From Brevundimonas bullata (lineage in GTDB: Bacteria; Pseudomonadota; Alphaproteobacteria; Caulobacterales; Caulobacteraceae): a DNA stretch of 64,000 nt. Position 1 is the first letter of the stretch, and every line of letters begins with the position of its first letter. The stretch spans positions 1 through 64,000 of the forward strand of contig NZ_QLLC01000003.1 in the NCBI RefSeq assembly GCF_003350205.1, in the 5' to 3' direction. This document shows positions 26,620-36,310 of this stretch, in pieces. The notes below the pieces were generated by a model. The model saw only the letters and a program-made list of their open reading frames with translations, did not search any database and was not told the DNA's origin. The position numbers and the translations under genes were made by a program.

Positions 26620-26877
26620 ATGGACGCCGTTACGGCCGCAAAGACACGCATCGACAAGGCCCTGACCCTGCTGGAACGCAAGGTGCTGGAGCTAAAGGCG
26701 CGTCCGGCCACCGCCCCCGCCATCACCGACGACGACCTGTTTGCGCCCCGGGCGTCGAACGCCGCCGACCTGGTGCGCATCGCCGAGCTGGAAGCCGCGG
26801 GCCGTGACGCGGCCGAGGCCCTGGGCCGCGCGGCCGAGGCCGTGCGCGAGGTTCTGGCCGAACAGGAGGCGCGCTGA
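26620..26877 (+). CDS. DUF4164-family small coiled-coil protein
   Basis: An 85-residue mostly helical protein (KTRIDKALTLLERKVLELKA, then a long helix from DLVRIAELEAAGRDAAEAL to the end), fitting DUF4164, a small family found upstream of zapA in alphaproteobacteria. The function is unknown; the conserved pairing suggests a link to division or Z-ring regulation. ATG at 26620, with AAAGGA just upstream. Its TGA overlaps the ATG of zapA (TGATG), so the two are translationally coupled. Confidence 0.85.
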   Translation: MDAVTAAKTRIDKALTLLERKVLELKARPATAPAITDDDLFAPRASNAADLVRIAELEAAGRDAAEALGRAAEAVREVLAEQEAR

Positions 26878-27215
26878 TGGCGACCGTCACAGTGGATATC
26901 AACGGCCGTCCCTACGCCGTCGGTTGCGCCGACGGCCAGGAAGAGCGCGTCCGCACCCTGGCCCAACAGTTCGACGTCCATGTGCGCCAGATTTCCGGCG
27001 AGGTCGGCCATGTGGGTGATCTGCGCCTGTTCCTGATGGCCTCGCTGATGCTGGCCGACGAACTGCAGGAGGCCCGACAGCGCCTGGAGAAGGGCCAGGG
27101 TCCGGTCCCGCAGGACGGCCCGGTCAAGGCCCCGCCGCCGCCCGCCGGCGACGGCGTGGCCGAGGCGCTGAACGCGGTTGCGGCCCGCATCGAGAAGATC
27201 TGCCAGACGATCTGA
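26877..27215 (+). CDS. zapA: Cell division protein ZapA
   Basis: A 112-residue Z-ring-associated protein that bundles FtsZ protofilaments. The N-terminal domain VTVDINGRPYAVGCADGQEERVR is typical, followed by a long coiled-coil helix (about residues 45-80, LRLFLMASLMLADELQEAR) and a Pro-rich linker. The order zapA, 6S RNA, 5-formyl-THF cyclo-ligase downstream is the classic arrangement and supports the assignment. Repeat copy D begins 9 nt after its stop. Confidence 0.94.
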   Translation: MATVTVDINGRPYAVGCADGQEERVRTLAQQFDVHVRQISGEVGHVGDLRLFLMASLMLADELQEARQRLEKGQGPVPQDGPVKAPPPPAGDGVAEALNAVAARIEKICQTI

Positions 27216-27224
27216 CACCTTGTC

Positions 27225-27356
27225 TTTCCTCCCCATTTCATGGGGAGGTGGATCGGCGGCGTAGCCGACGAGACGGAGGGGGCGACTCGACGGCTGACGT
27301 TTGCGCCGCCCCCTCCACCGCTACGCGGTCCCCCTCCCCATAAAATGGGGAGGAAA
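27225..27356 (-). repeat. Palindromic intergenic repeat, copy D (reverse)
   Basis: Same family as copy B, 132 bp, with the GGTGGATCGGCGGCG...GACGGAGGGGGCG half first and the CGCCCCCTCCACCGC half second. It lies between zapA and the 6S RNA promoter. Confidence 0.9.
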
Positions 27357-27376
27357 GAGAAGGTGTTGATCCGCCA

Positions 27377-27405
27377 TTGTTGAAACGCCTCGGACCGCCT
27401 ATCTT
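27377..27405 (+). promoter_or_regulatory. Promoter of the 6S RNA gene
   Basis: TTGTTG (27377-27382), a 17-bp spacer and TATCTT (27400-27405) form a good housekeeping-type promoter. The predicted start is near 27411, which matches the 5' end expected for the 6S RNA. Confidence 0.75.
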
Positions 27406-27410
27406 GTCCG

Positions 27411-27594
27411 ACGGCGGGTCCTGCTGCGGCTCACGTCGAAGACAACATATCCTTCTGACCTTAATTCACTCTAAGGGATCTGTCCCTGACCGGGCTCGAG
27501 GGCTTGGTCATATGGAGCCCACCTGGCTACCCAGGTCGAGAGGATTTAAACGTTCTTCACGGTTCTTGCGGCGCCGCCACCCTTCTCCTTTTTT
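27411..27594 (+). ncRNA. ssrS: 6S RNA
   Basis: RNA that binds the housekeeping RNA polymerase holoenzyme by imitating an open promoter. Evidence: the conserved position between zapA and the 5-formyl-THF cyclo-ligase gene; a promoter just upstream; complementary GC-rich ends (GGCGG near 27413 with CCGCC near 27574); a conserved-looking central region with paired arms around an unpaired AT-rich segment (27460-27475 facing 27540-27555); a T-run at 27589-27594 as terminator. The mature 3' end is probably a few bases before the T-run. Length about 170-184 nt fits alphaproteobacterial 6S RNAs. Confidence 0.85.
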
Positions 27595-27690
27595 GCGCTA
27601 TCGCTCGGCCCAGCGGGGCCTCGCTGCTTGAGCGCGGTTTGCGCTCTATGCTCGCGACGCGGTCGCTCGCGGCTTGAGCGCAGCTTTGTC
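27595..27690. other. Spacer between 6S RNA and repeat copy E
   Basis: About 96 bp with GCTTGAGCGC repeated at 27627 and 27673 and inverted GAGCGC/GCGCTC arms. No gene is visible. A related CCTCGCTGCTTGAG string recurs near 63341. Confidence 0.4.
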
Positions 27691-27832
27691 TTTCCTCCCT
27701 GTTCGCGGAGCGAATGGGGAGGTGGATCGGCGGCGCAGCCGACGAGACGGAGGGGGGCGACCCCACGTCATGCGTCTGTGACGCCCCCTCCACCACTTCG
27801 TGGTCCCCCTCCCCACAAAGTGGGGAGGAAAG
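27691..27832 (-). repeat. Palindromic intergenic repeat, copy E (reverse)
   Basis: Same family. Left end CCTCCCTGTTCGCGGAGCG as in copy B, right end CCACTTCGTGGTCC...GTGGGGAGG. With copy D it flanks the 6S RNA gene in the same orientation. It ends 28 nt before the cyclo-ligase start. Confidence 0.9.
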
Positions 27833-27860
27833 GCAGACGTCGGTGGTGTAGAGAATCCCC

Positions 27861-28406
27861 ATGACCTCCAAGCACGAACTCCGCGCCTCCATGCGCGCCC
27901 TGCGCAAGCGGCTGGCCGAGGTCGACAACGAAGCCGCTGAGCGCGCCGCCGGTCACGCCGGAGCCTTGCCGGCCGGGGACATGGTCGCCCTCTATCGCGC
28001 CATGGGTTCGGAACTGGACACGGACGCCCTGGCCATGGCCCTGCATCAGGCGGGGCGGCGCCTCTGCCTGCCGGTGGTCATCGAGCGCGACGCGGCCATG
28101 ATCTTTCGCGCCTGGGCGCCGGGCGAGCCGCTGGAGCTGGACGCCGCTGGATGTCCCGCGCCTCTGCCCCTTACCGAAGTGGTCACGCCCGATCTGATCC
28201 TGACGCCCCTGCTGGCCTTTGACGCCCACGGCGGGCGGCTGGGGCAGGGCGGGGGCTATTACGACCGGACCTTCGCCGTCCTGCCCGATGCGGTGCGCGT
28301 CGGCTTCGCCTACGCCGGGCAGCAGGTCGAGCGCCTGGCGCTAGAGCCTCATGACATGCGTCTGCATGGCGTTCTGACCGAGACCGGCTATAGAGCCGTC
28401 CCATGA
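27861..28406 (+). CDS. 5-formyltetrahydrofolate cyclo-ligase
   Basis: ATP-dependent enzyme (MTHFS, YgfA/Fau family) converting 5-formyl-THF to 5,10-methenyl-THF, which recycles the storage folate. 181 aa. The N-terminal basic helix KHELRASMRALRKRLAEVD is standard. The nucleotide/folate motif is in LLAFDAHGGRLGQGGGYYDR near residues 115-135. Position after zapA and 6S RNA is the conserved context. Its last bases overlap the next gene by 4 nt (ATGA), so it is coupled to the phosphoesterase. Folate metabolism connects to purU and the purine genes here. Confidence 0.94.
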   Translation: MTSKHELRASMRALRKRLAEVDNEAAERAAGHAGALPAGDMVALYRAMGSELDTDALAMALHQAGRRLCLPVVIERDAAMIFRAWAPGEPLELDAAGCPAPLPLTEVVTPDLILTPLLAFDAHGGRLGQGGGYYDRTFAVLPDAVRVGFAYAGQQVERLALEPHDMRLHGVLTETGYRAVP

Positions 28407-29224
28407 GACTGGCATTTTTCGGTGACGTGGTCGGCAAGTCCGGGCGCGATGGGCTTTCGGATCATCTTCCGGGGCTGAGGCGCGACCTCAAACTCGACTT
28501 TGTGGTGGTCAACGCCGAGAACGCCGCAGGCGGCTTCGGCATCACCGAGAACACGGCGCGCGAGATCTTCGCCGCCGGGGCCGATGTCCTGACCCTGGGC
28601 AACCACAGCTGGGATCAGCGCGAGGCTCTGACCTATATCGTGCGCGAGCCGCGCCTGATCCGTCCCGCCAACTATCCGCGCATGATGGACGCGCCGGGAC
28701 GCGGCGCCGATGTCTTCATCACCGCCGACGGCCGCCGGGTGCTGGTCATCAACGTCCTGGGCCGGATTCACATGGACCCGATGGACGACCCGTTCGGCGC
28801 CGTTGAGCGCGAGCTGGAGGCCGCCCCCCTGGGCGTCGTCGCTGACGCCGTCATCGTCGACATGCACGCCGAGGCGACCAGCGAGAAGATGGGCATGGGC
28901 CACTTCTGCGACGGACGCGCCAGCCTAGTCGTGGGCACCCATACCCACGTCCCGACCGCCGACGCCCAGATCCTGCCCCACGGCACGGCCTATCAGACCG
29001 ACGCCGGCGGCTGCTGCGACTATGACTCGGTCATCGGCAACGACAAGGAAGAGCCGCTGCGCCGCTTCACCACGCGGCTGTCGGGCGGACGCTATGTCCC
29101 CGCCAGCGGCCCGGCCACCATCTGCGGCGTCTTCGTCGAGACCGACGACCGCACGGGCCTGGCGACGCGGGTTGAAGCCATCCGCGTCGGCGGGCGGCTG
29201 AGCCAGGCTATTCCGCAGGTCTAG
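28403..29224 (+). CDS. TIGR00282/YmdB-family metallophosphoesterase
   Basis: A 273-residue binuclear-metal phosphoesterase. Metal motifs: FFGDVVGKSGRDGL at the start, VNAENAAGGFG, LGNHSWDQRE near residue 65, DMHAEATSEKMG near 150 and GTHTHVPTADAQIL near 175. YmdB homologues hydrolyse 2',3'-cyclic nucleotides and affect biofilm and RNA turnover in Bacillus. The start overlaps the cyclo-ligase stop. It converges on the P450 gene, and the two stop codons share the four bases CTAG. Confidence 0.92.
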   Translation: MRLAFFGDVVGKSGRDGLSDHLPGLRRDLKLDFVVVNAENAAGGFGITENTAREIFAAGADVLTLGNHSWDQREALTYIVREPRLIRPANYPRMMDAPGRGADVFITADGRRVLVINVLGRIHMDPMDDPFGAVERELEAAPLGVVADAVIVDMHAEATSEKMGMGHFCDGRASLVVGTHTHVPTADAQILPHGTAYQTDAGGCCDYDSVIGNDKEEPLRRFTTRLSGGRYVPASGPATICGVFVETDDRTGLATRVEAIRVGGRLSQAIPQV

Positions 29225-30618
29225 GCTGCGACTGGCCGATCCCGCCGCGCCCGCAATCGCAGCCGCATCGTCCGTTGGCTGCGCAGCGTCACCTGATGGA
29301 CGGGGCGGGGCTCGACCGGGGTGATGGCTTCGACCTCGGCGACTTTCAGGATTTCGGCCAGGGCGATGATCGCCTCCTGCATGGCGAAGGCGGCGCCGAT
29401 GCAGATGCGCGGGCCGCCGCTGAAAGGCAGCCAGGCGTAGCGGTCGATGGACTTGCGGTTCTCGGGCAGGAAGCGCTCGGGCCGGAAGGCGTCGGGTTCG
29501 TCCCACAGCTTTTCGTGGCGATGGATGACCCAGGGCACGATCAGCACGCTCTGGCCCGCCTTGACCGCGTAGCCGCCGATCACATCGTCGGCCACGGCCT
29601 GCCGGATCATGGCCGGGGCGGGCGGGAACAGGCGCATGGCCTCCTCGATCACCGCCCGGTGCCAGTGCAGGTCGCGAAGACCCGCGGCGCTGCGGTCCCA
29701 GCCGTCGGCCTCGGCCTTCAGGATGTCGGCCACGCGCTTGTCGCGGCTGATCAGGTGCAGGGTCCAGCCCAGGGTCCGCGCCGTCGTCTCATGCCCGGCC
29801 AGGATGAAGGTCAGGATGTTGGACGCCACCTCGTGATCCGACAGGCCTGAGCCGTCGCCCTCCTCGTCGCGGGCGCTGAGCAGGGCGGTCAGCAGGTCTT
29901 CGGGCGCGTCGCCGTCCTGTTCGATCCGCGCGCGGCGCCGCGCCACCAGGGCGTCGACGCGGTCCTTGAAGAAACGCGCGTCCCCGCCCGAGGCCACGCG
30001 GCCCAGGCGCGGAATCCAGTCGGGCGCCTTCAACGCGTCCAGCGGGCTGATCCGCGCCCCGACGGCCAGGAAATGGTTCAACGCCTTCTCGAACCCCGCC
30101 GCGTCACCGTCCAGATCGTCCGAGAACAGGGTCGCCGACAGGATGTCGAAGGTCAGGCCGCTCATCTCGCTGTCGATGTTCAGCACCCGCGCGCCGTGCT
30201 CCAGCCGCCAGCCCTCGACGCGGCGGCGGCAGACCCGGTCCATGGCCTCGGCGGTGCGGGCCGTATGGGCGGGGGTGAATAGAGGGGCCATGATGCGCCG
30301 TGCGCGCCGCCACTGCTCGCCCTCGGTCAGCAGCAGGCCGTCGGCCAGCATGGGGCCCAGCACGCGGCGTTGCAGATCGCCCTTCTCATAGTTGGCGGCG
30401 TTGTCGGTCAGGACGTGGCGGACGCCGACCGGATCGCTGACCACCAGGGTCTTGCCCAGCGGCGAGGCCCCGTCGATGTAGAGCTCGGTGAAGTGGGCCT
30501 GGCTCCAGATCTGCAAGGGATCGCGCCAGCTCTGCCACAGGAAATGCGCCAGGTTCATCCTCTGGGTCCGGCGCGGCGGAGTCCAGGGGCGGAAGGTCGA
30601 GGCGGCGGCGTCGGTCAT
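29221..30618 (-). CDS. Cytochrome P450
   Basis: A 465-residue soluble-type P450 monooxygenase. Oxygen-binding I-helix motif AGHETT at 274-279, ExxR at 325-329 (EEAMR), PERF-like FRPERF near 378-383, and heme loop FSGGPRICIG at 399-408 with Cys406 as the iron ligand. All core motifs are intact. Length and the WRRARRIMAPLF segment resemble CYP102/CYP4-like bacterial fatty-acid or terpenoid hydroxylases; the substrate is unknown. No adjacent redox partner gene is seen. A 16-bp inverted repeat lies 34 bp upstream. Confidence 0.95.
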   Translation of the reverse strand: MTDAAASTFRPWTPPRRTQRMNLAHFLWQSWRDPLQIWSQAHFTELYIDGASPLGKTLVVSDPVGVRHVLTDNAANYEKGDLQRRVLGPMLADGLLLTEGEQWRRARRIMAPLFTPAHTARTAEAMDRVCRRRVEGWRLEHGARVLNIDSEMSGLTFDILSATLFSDDLDGDAAGFEKALNHFLAVGARISPLDALKAPDWIPRLGRVASGGDARFFKDRVDALVARRRARIEQDGDAPEDLLTALLSARDEEGDGSGLSDHEVASNILTFILAGHETTARTLGWTLHLISRDKRVADILKAEADGWDRSAAGLRDLHWHRAVIEEAMRLFPPAPAMIRQAVADDVIGGYAVKAGQSVLIVPWVIHRHEKLWDEPDAFRPERFLPENRKSIDRYAWLPFSGGPRICIGAAFAMQEAIIALAEILKVAEVEAITPVEPRPVHQVTLRSQRTMRLRLRARRDRPVAA

Positions 30619-30651
30619 GAAGCGCTCCTTTTCAGGGTCGATCCATATGTA

Positions 30652-30667
30652 TTGACGATAATGTCAA
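30652..30667. promoter_or_regulatory. Inverted repeat upstream of the P450 gene
   Basis: TTGAC-GATAAT-GTCAA, a 5-6-5 inverted repeat, 34 bp before the P450 start. On the minus strand the right arm provides TTGACA, a good -35 hexamer, so a repressor here would block the promoter. The regulator is unknown. Confidence 0.5.
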
Positions 30668-30686
30668 AAGGAAGGGGCTTTTGCGG

Positions 30687-31769
30687 CTATCGGCCTGTCG
30701 AGCGACCGGCGCGCTTGGATTGGACCAGCTTTGCCCGCAGGGCGGCCAGTTGGGCTGCGCGGCGTTCGGGCGTGTGGACATCCATCACATAGGCCTGGGC
30801 CGAGCGCGCCATCGCCTCCCGCCCTTCGGGGGCCCGGATCAGGGTCTCGATGGCGGCGCCGAGGCCTTGCGGCGTCAGGTCATCGACATAGAGGGCGTGC
30901 GGGCCGCTGGCCTCGCGCAGGCCGCCGCGACCGGACGAGATCAGGGCCGCGCCCGCGGCATGGGCCTCCAGCGCGGTCAGGCCCAGAGGCTCGGCCCAGA
31001 CCGACGGCGTCAGGGCGATGGCCGCCGTCTGCATCACGGCGCGCACCTCGGCCAGGGGGGCCGAGCGCAGGATCTGGACGCGGTCGCCGTATCGGTTCAG
31101 CGGCGCCACATGGGGTTCGGCCCAGTCCGCGTGCCTGTCCCAGTCGTTCAGCATCAGCACGGCGCGCCAGTCAGGATGGCGCTCCAGCACCTCGGGCAGG
31201 GCGGCGCAGATCAGGTCGACGCCCTTTTCCGGCATGGCGCGTCCGGCGAAGACGATGACCGGCGCACGGTTTTCGACCGGCGCGCGCCACAGGTCGACGT
31301 CGATGGGGTTGGGCACGGCGAAGGCCTTGGCCTCGAGACGCGGGAAGTCCTTGAGGAAGTCGCTCCGCGCCGCCTCGCTGACGAAGATCAGGCCGTCCAT
31401 GCGGTCGTAGCGCCGCTCATAGCGCCAGCGGTCGATGAAGTGACGCGGCGGCTTCACCGCATTGTGGCGATACAGGGTGACGGCGGCGTCGGGAAAATCC
31501 CGGGCGAGGGCGACGGCCTGCTGAGTCTGCTGATGGAACTCGATGACGTCGGGGCGATAGTCGTTCAGCGCCTGACGCAGGGCCTTGAGGCGATCAGCGG
31601 TCGGCAGGGCGTGGACCGACAGACCATCACGGCCCCCGGCGCCTTCGCAACAGAAGATGCGGACCTCGCCCGTATCGGCCTTGGCTAGGGTGCGGGCCAC
31701 CGTCTCCATGGAGTTGGGCTGGTCGAGGCAGAACCGCGCCCCGACAGGCATGACGACGGCGGTTCTCAT
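30687..31769 (-). CDS. Glycosyltransferase family 4 protein
   Basis: A 360-residue GT-B glycosyltransferase. The C-terminal GT1/GT4 domain has VIVFAGRAMPEKGVDL, a nucleotide-sugar contact SVWAEPLGLTALEAHAAGAALI with the EPxGxxxxE pattern (EPLGLTALE), and GGLREA. The N-terminal domain includes YRPDVIEFHQQ. The donor and acceptor are unknown; a role in surface polysaccharide or glycolipid assembly is likely, as a KpsC-like capsule gene lies at the right edge, though far away. It is preceded 20 bp downstream by a lipoprotein gene on the same strand. Confidence 0.9.
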   Translation of the reverse strand: MRTAVVMPVGARFCLDQPNSMETVARTLAKADTGEVRIFCCEGAGGRDGLSVHALPTADRLKALRQALNDYRPDVIEFHQQTQQAVALARDFPDAAVTLYRHNAVKPPRHFIDRWRYERRYDRMDGLIFVSEAARSDFLKDFPRLEAKAFAVPNPIDVDLWRAPVENRAPVIVFAGRAMPEKGVDLICAALPEVLERHPDWRAVLMLNDWDRHADWAEPHVAPLNRYGDRVQILRSAPLAEVRAVMQTAAIALTPSVWAEPLGLTALEAHAAGAALISSGRGGLREASGPHALYVDDLTPQGLGAAIETLIRAPEGREAMARSAQAYVMDVHTPERRAAQLAALRAKLVQSKRAGRSTGR

Positions 31770-31789
31770 GCTGGCTTCCCCGGAGAAGG

Positions 31790-32154
31790 CTATTGCGCGG
31801 CGGCGCGGGTCTCGAGGGCGCGCAGGCGCCCTTCCTCGGCCTTGAGGTCGCCGCTCAACTGGCCTTTCAGGGCCGGGTCGGTGGTGGCGGCCAGCAGGGC
31901 GCGGGTGTCCGCGACGGCCTGACGGCGCGCGGCGATCAGGCGCGACAGCTCGTCGCCCTCAGCGGGGGCGACGGGAGCAGAGGCGGCGCGCCGGGCGGCG
32001 GCCGCCTGTTCTTCCTCGGTGGTCTTCAACGCCGCCGCCTGGCGGGCCGCCGAGGCGTCGCGCAAGGCGTGCTGGACCGGGTCGCCGCCCTCGATGTCGC
32101 AGGCGGCCACAACGGCCGCGCCGCCGAGGACGAAGGCGAAGACTCCGGCGCGCA

Positions 32155-32155
<1 letters not shown>
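31790..32155 (-). CDS. Small predicted lipoprotein with coiled coil
   Basis: A 121-residue protein with a lipoprotein signal (hydrophobic core then VVAAC, lipidated Cys19) and an Ala/Glu/Arg-rich helical remainder (about 30-121) likely forming a coiled coil. I do not recognise the family. The ATG overlaps the stop of purL (TGATG), so it is translated from the purL mRNA; a functional link with purine synthesis is not implied. The glycosyltransferase follows after 20 bp. Confidence 0.75.
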
Positions 32156-34365
<2,210 letters not shown>

Positions 34366-34411
34366 GGGCGGGGCTTCTAGCCGGGTCTGAGCCTCCTGTC
34401 AGCCCGTCCGA

Positions 34412-35209
34412 TCAGAGACGACGCTCGATCCCGCGTTTCAGACCGAAGACCAGGATGACGGCGGCGACCACCAGCAGGAAGGCGGCGCCCAGGGCGGTGA
34501 AGCCAAGCACCGGATTCCGCTCCTGTTCTGCGACAAAGGCCCCGACCAGACCCCAGGCAATCGGCAGGGGAAAGGCCAGGGTGCGCAGGCTCGCCGTCAC
34601 CGCCGCCCCGACCAGAACCACGACCGCGACGGCGGCGATGGCCCAGCCTGTCGGCGACAGGAAGGCGGGCAGGGCGTCGAAGGCCGTCGCCGTGGTGATC
34701 AGGTTCAGCGGCGCGGCGATGGTCAGCCACCCGGCCAGCGCCGCCAGCGGCCAGATCAGAAACCAGCGGTCACGGTCCATGATCCCGGTTGCGCGGATGG
34801 TCCGGGCATTGGCCAGCAGAGGGACCACCAGGGCCAGCAGCGAGGCGAAGATGACTATGACGCTGGCCGCCTTCAGGTTCAGCGCCGCGACGATGATCCA
34901 CAAGCCGATGCCGAACAGGGCCACCGCCGAGGGCCAGCCCATGCGGTTGATCAGCACACTCTCGCCGGTCTGAGGCAGAACCTGACGCCCGGCATAGGCC
35001 AGCAGCCCCAGATAGATCAGGCCCCAGATCGAGAAGGCGTAGCCCGCCACCTGCAACGTCTGATTGCCGTCCGCCGCGAACTCGGCCTGAGACAGGCCGA
35101 AGCCGCCCAGGTTCTGCACGACCGGAACCACGACGGCGAAAACAGCCGCGGCCAGCACCACCAGTCGGCGGGTTCTCTGGGCGGGGGTAGGGCGTTCGAT
35201 GGCGGACAT
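34412..35209 (-). CDS. Multi-pass membrane protein, TspO/tryptophan-rich-sensor-like
   Basis: A 265-residue integral membrane protein with about seven hydrophobic helices. The segment YAFSIWGLIYLGLLAYAG resembles the first helices of TspO-related proteins, and NLITTATAF, DRDRWFLIWPLAALAGW fit larger TspO-like homologues found in bacteria. Function is not established; such proteins may bind tetrapyrroles or lipids. It is alone on the minus strand, divergent from the small hypothetical at 35328. Confidence 0.7.
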   Translation of the reverse strand: MSAIERPTPAQRTRRLVVLAAAVFAVVVPVVQNLGGFGLSQAEFAADGNQTLQVAGYAFSIWGLIYLGLLAYAGRQVLPQTGESVLINRMGWPSAVALFGIGLWIIVAALNLKAASVIVIFASLLALVVPLLANARTIRATGIMDRDRWFLIWPLAALAGWLTIAAPLNLITTATAFDALPAFLSPTGWAIAAVAVVVLVGAAVTASLRTLAFPLPIAWGLVGAFVAEQERNPVLGFTALGAAFLLVVAAVILVFGLKRGIERRL

Positions 35210-35327
35210 AGGGGCGGCTCCGGCTCAGCTTCGCCGTAACTACGCGTCGGGCGGGGGTTTGGTTCACCGGAACCGTACGCGCGCCGCTCCGCTTAGAACA
35301 GCAGGACGCCCATCAAGGAGACGCACC

Positions 35328-35609
35328 ATGGCCGACCCCGACAACCTGCCGGAAGACCCCGCCCTCGAAACCGACGAGGTCGAAACCAACCGCGCCCTGG
35401 AACAGGGCCTGGGCGTCGGCGCTCGCGAACTGGCCGCCATCGGCGAATCCGGCGCAGCCGGGACGCTGGAACGCCCGCTGGATGAAGACGGCGAGCCGAT
35501 AGAACCGGAACTCGAAGTCGACGAACTGGGCCGCAGCGCCAGCGTGCTGGACCGCAAGACCTCTCAGGTCGACGACAAGGAGCAACTGGACAAGGCGTCC
35601 GACGCCTAG
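35328..35609 (+). CDS. Acidic conserved hypothetical protein (93 aa)
   Basis: A short, very acidic, probably disordered soluble protein (LPEDPALETDEVETNRALEQGLG, later LDRKTSQVDDKEQLDKASDA, with a small Gly/Ala stretch between). AAGGAG lies 7 nt before the ATG, a strong translation start; the longer upstream frame lacks such a site. I do not recognise a family. It converges on purQ with 5 bp between stops. Possibly a stress-related small protein; no evidence. Confidence 0.7.
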   Translation: MADPDNLPEDPALETDEVETNRALEQGLGVGARELAAIGESGAAGTLERPLDEDGEPIEPELEVDELGRSASVLDRKTSQVDDKEQLDKASDA

Positions 35610-35614
35610 GCCGT

Positions 35615-36277
35615 TCAGGCCGCGGCGTAGATGCTCTGGAACAGGGTGGCGCCGTCGGCGCTGCCCAGTTCGGCTTCGAAGGCGCGGTCGGGGTGGGGCA
35701 TCATGCCCAGCACGTTGCCGCGTGCGTTCTGGATGCCGGCGATGTCGGCGACCGAGCCGTTGGGGTTGTCGACATAGCGGAACACCACCTGGCCCTCGCC
35801 TTCGAGGCGGGCCAGAGTTTCAGCGTCGGCGAAGTAGTTTCCGTCTGCGTTGCCCTGGGTCATGACGACCTCGCGCTGACCCTGATAGCCCGAGGTGAAG
35901 CGGGTCTGGCCGTTGGCGACCGTGATGCTGATCGGCTTGCAGATATACTTCAGGCCGCTGTTACGCAGCAGGGCGCCGGGCAGCATTCCGGCTTCGCACA
36001 GAATCTGGAAGCCGTTGCAGATGCCGACCACGGTGACGCCGTCGTCGGCGGCCTTCTTGACGGCCTGCATGATCGGGGCCTGGGCCGCCATCGCGCCGCA
36101 ACGCAGATAGTCGCCGTAGGAGAAACCGCCCGGCAGGACGATCAGATCGAGGCCTTTCGGCAGCTCGGTCTCGGCGTGCCAGACCATTTCGACCTGCTCG
36201 CCAGTGGAGCGTTCGATGGCGACCTTGCAGTCGCGATCACAGTTGGACCCGGGGAAGACGATGACGGCTGCGCTCAT
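35615..36277 (-). CDS. purQ: Phosphoribosylformylglycinamidine synthase glutaminase subunit PurQ
   Basis: Class I glutamine amidotransferase that feeds ammonia to PurL. 220 aa. N-terminal [16 protein letters not shown] is diagnostic. Catalytic cysteine in GICNGFQIL (about residue 92), and the late His-x-Glu position is represented by [10 protein letters not shown]. The ATG at 36277 is chosen over an upstream start at 36298. It is on the same strand as purL and purS but separated from them by other genes, so the FGAM synthase genes are dispersed in this genome. Confidence 0.96.
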   Translation of the reverse strand: MSAAVIVFPGSNCDRDCKVAIERSTGEQVEMVWHAETELPKGLDLIVLPGGFSYGDYLRCGAMAAQAPIMQAVKKAADDGVTVVGICNGFQILCEAGMLPGALLRNSGLKYICKPISITVANGQTRFTSGYQGQREVVMTQGNADGNYFADAETLARLEGEGQVVFRYVDNPNGSVADIAGIQNARGNVLGMMPHPDRAFEAELGSADGATLFQSIYAAA

Positions 36278-36310
36278 GGGCGGGCCTCCTAGCATCAATT
36301 GTTCAGGATG

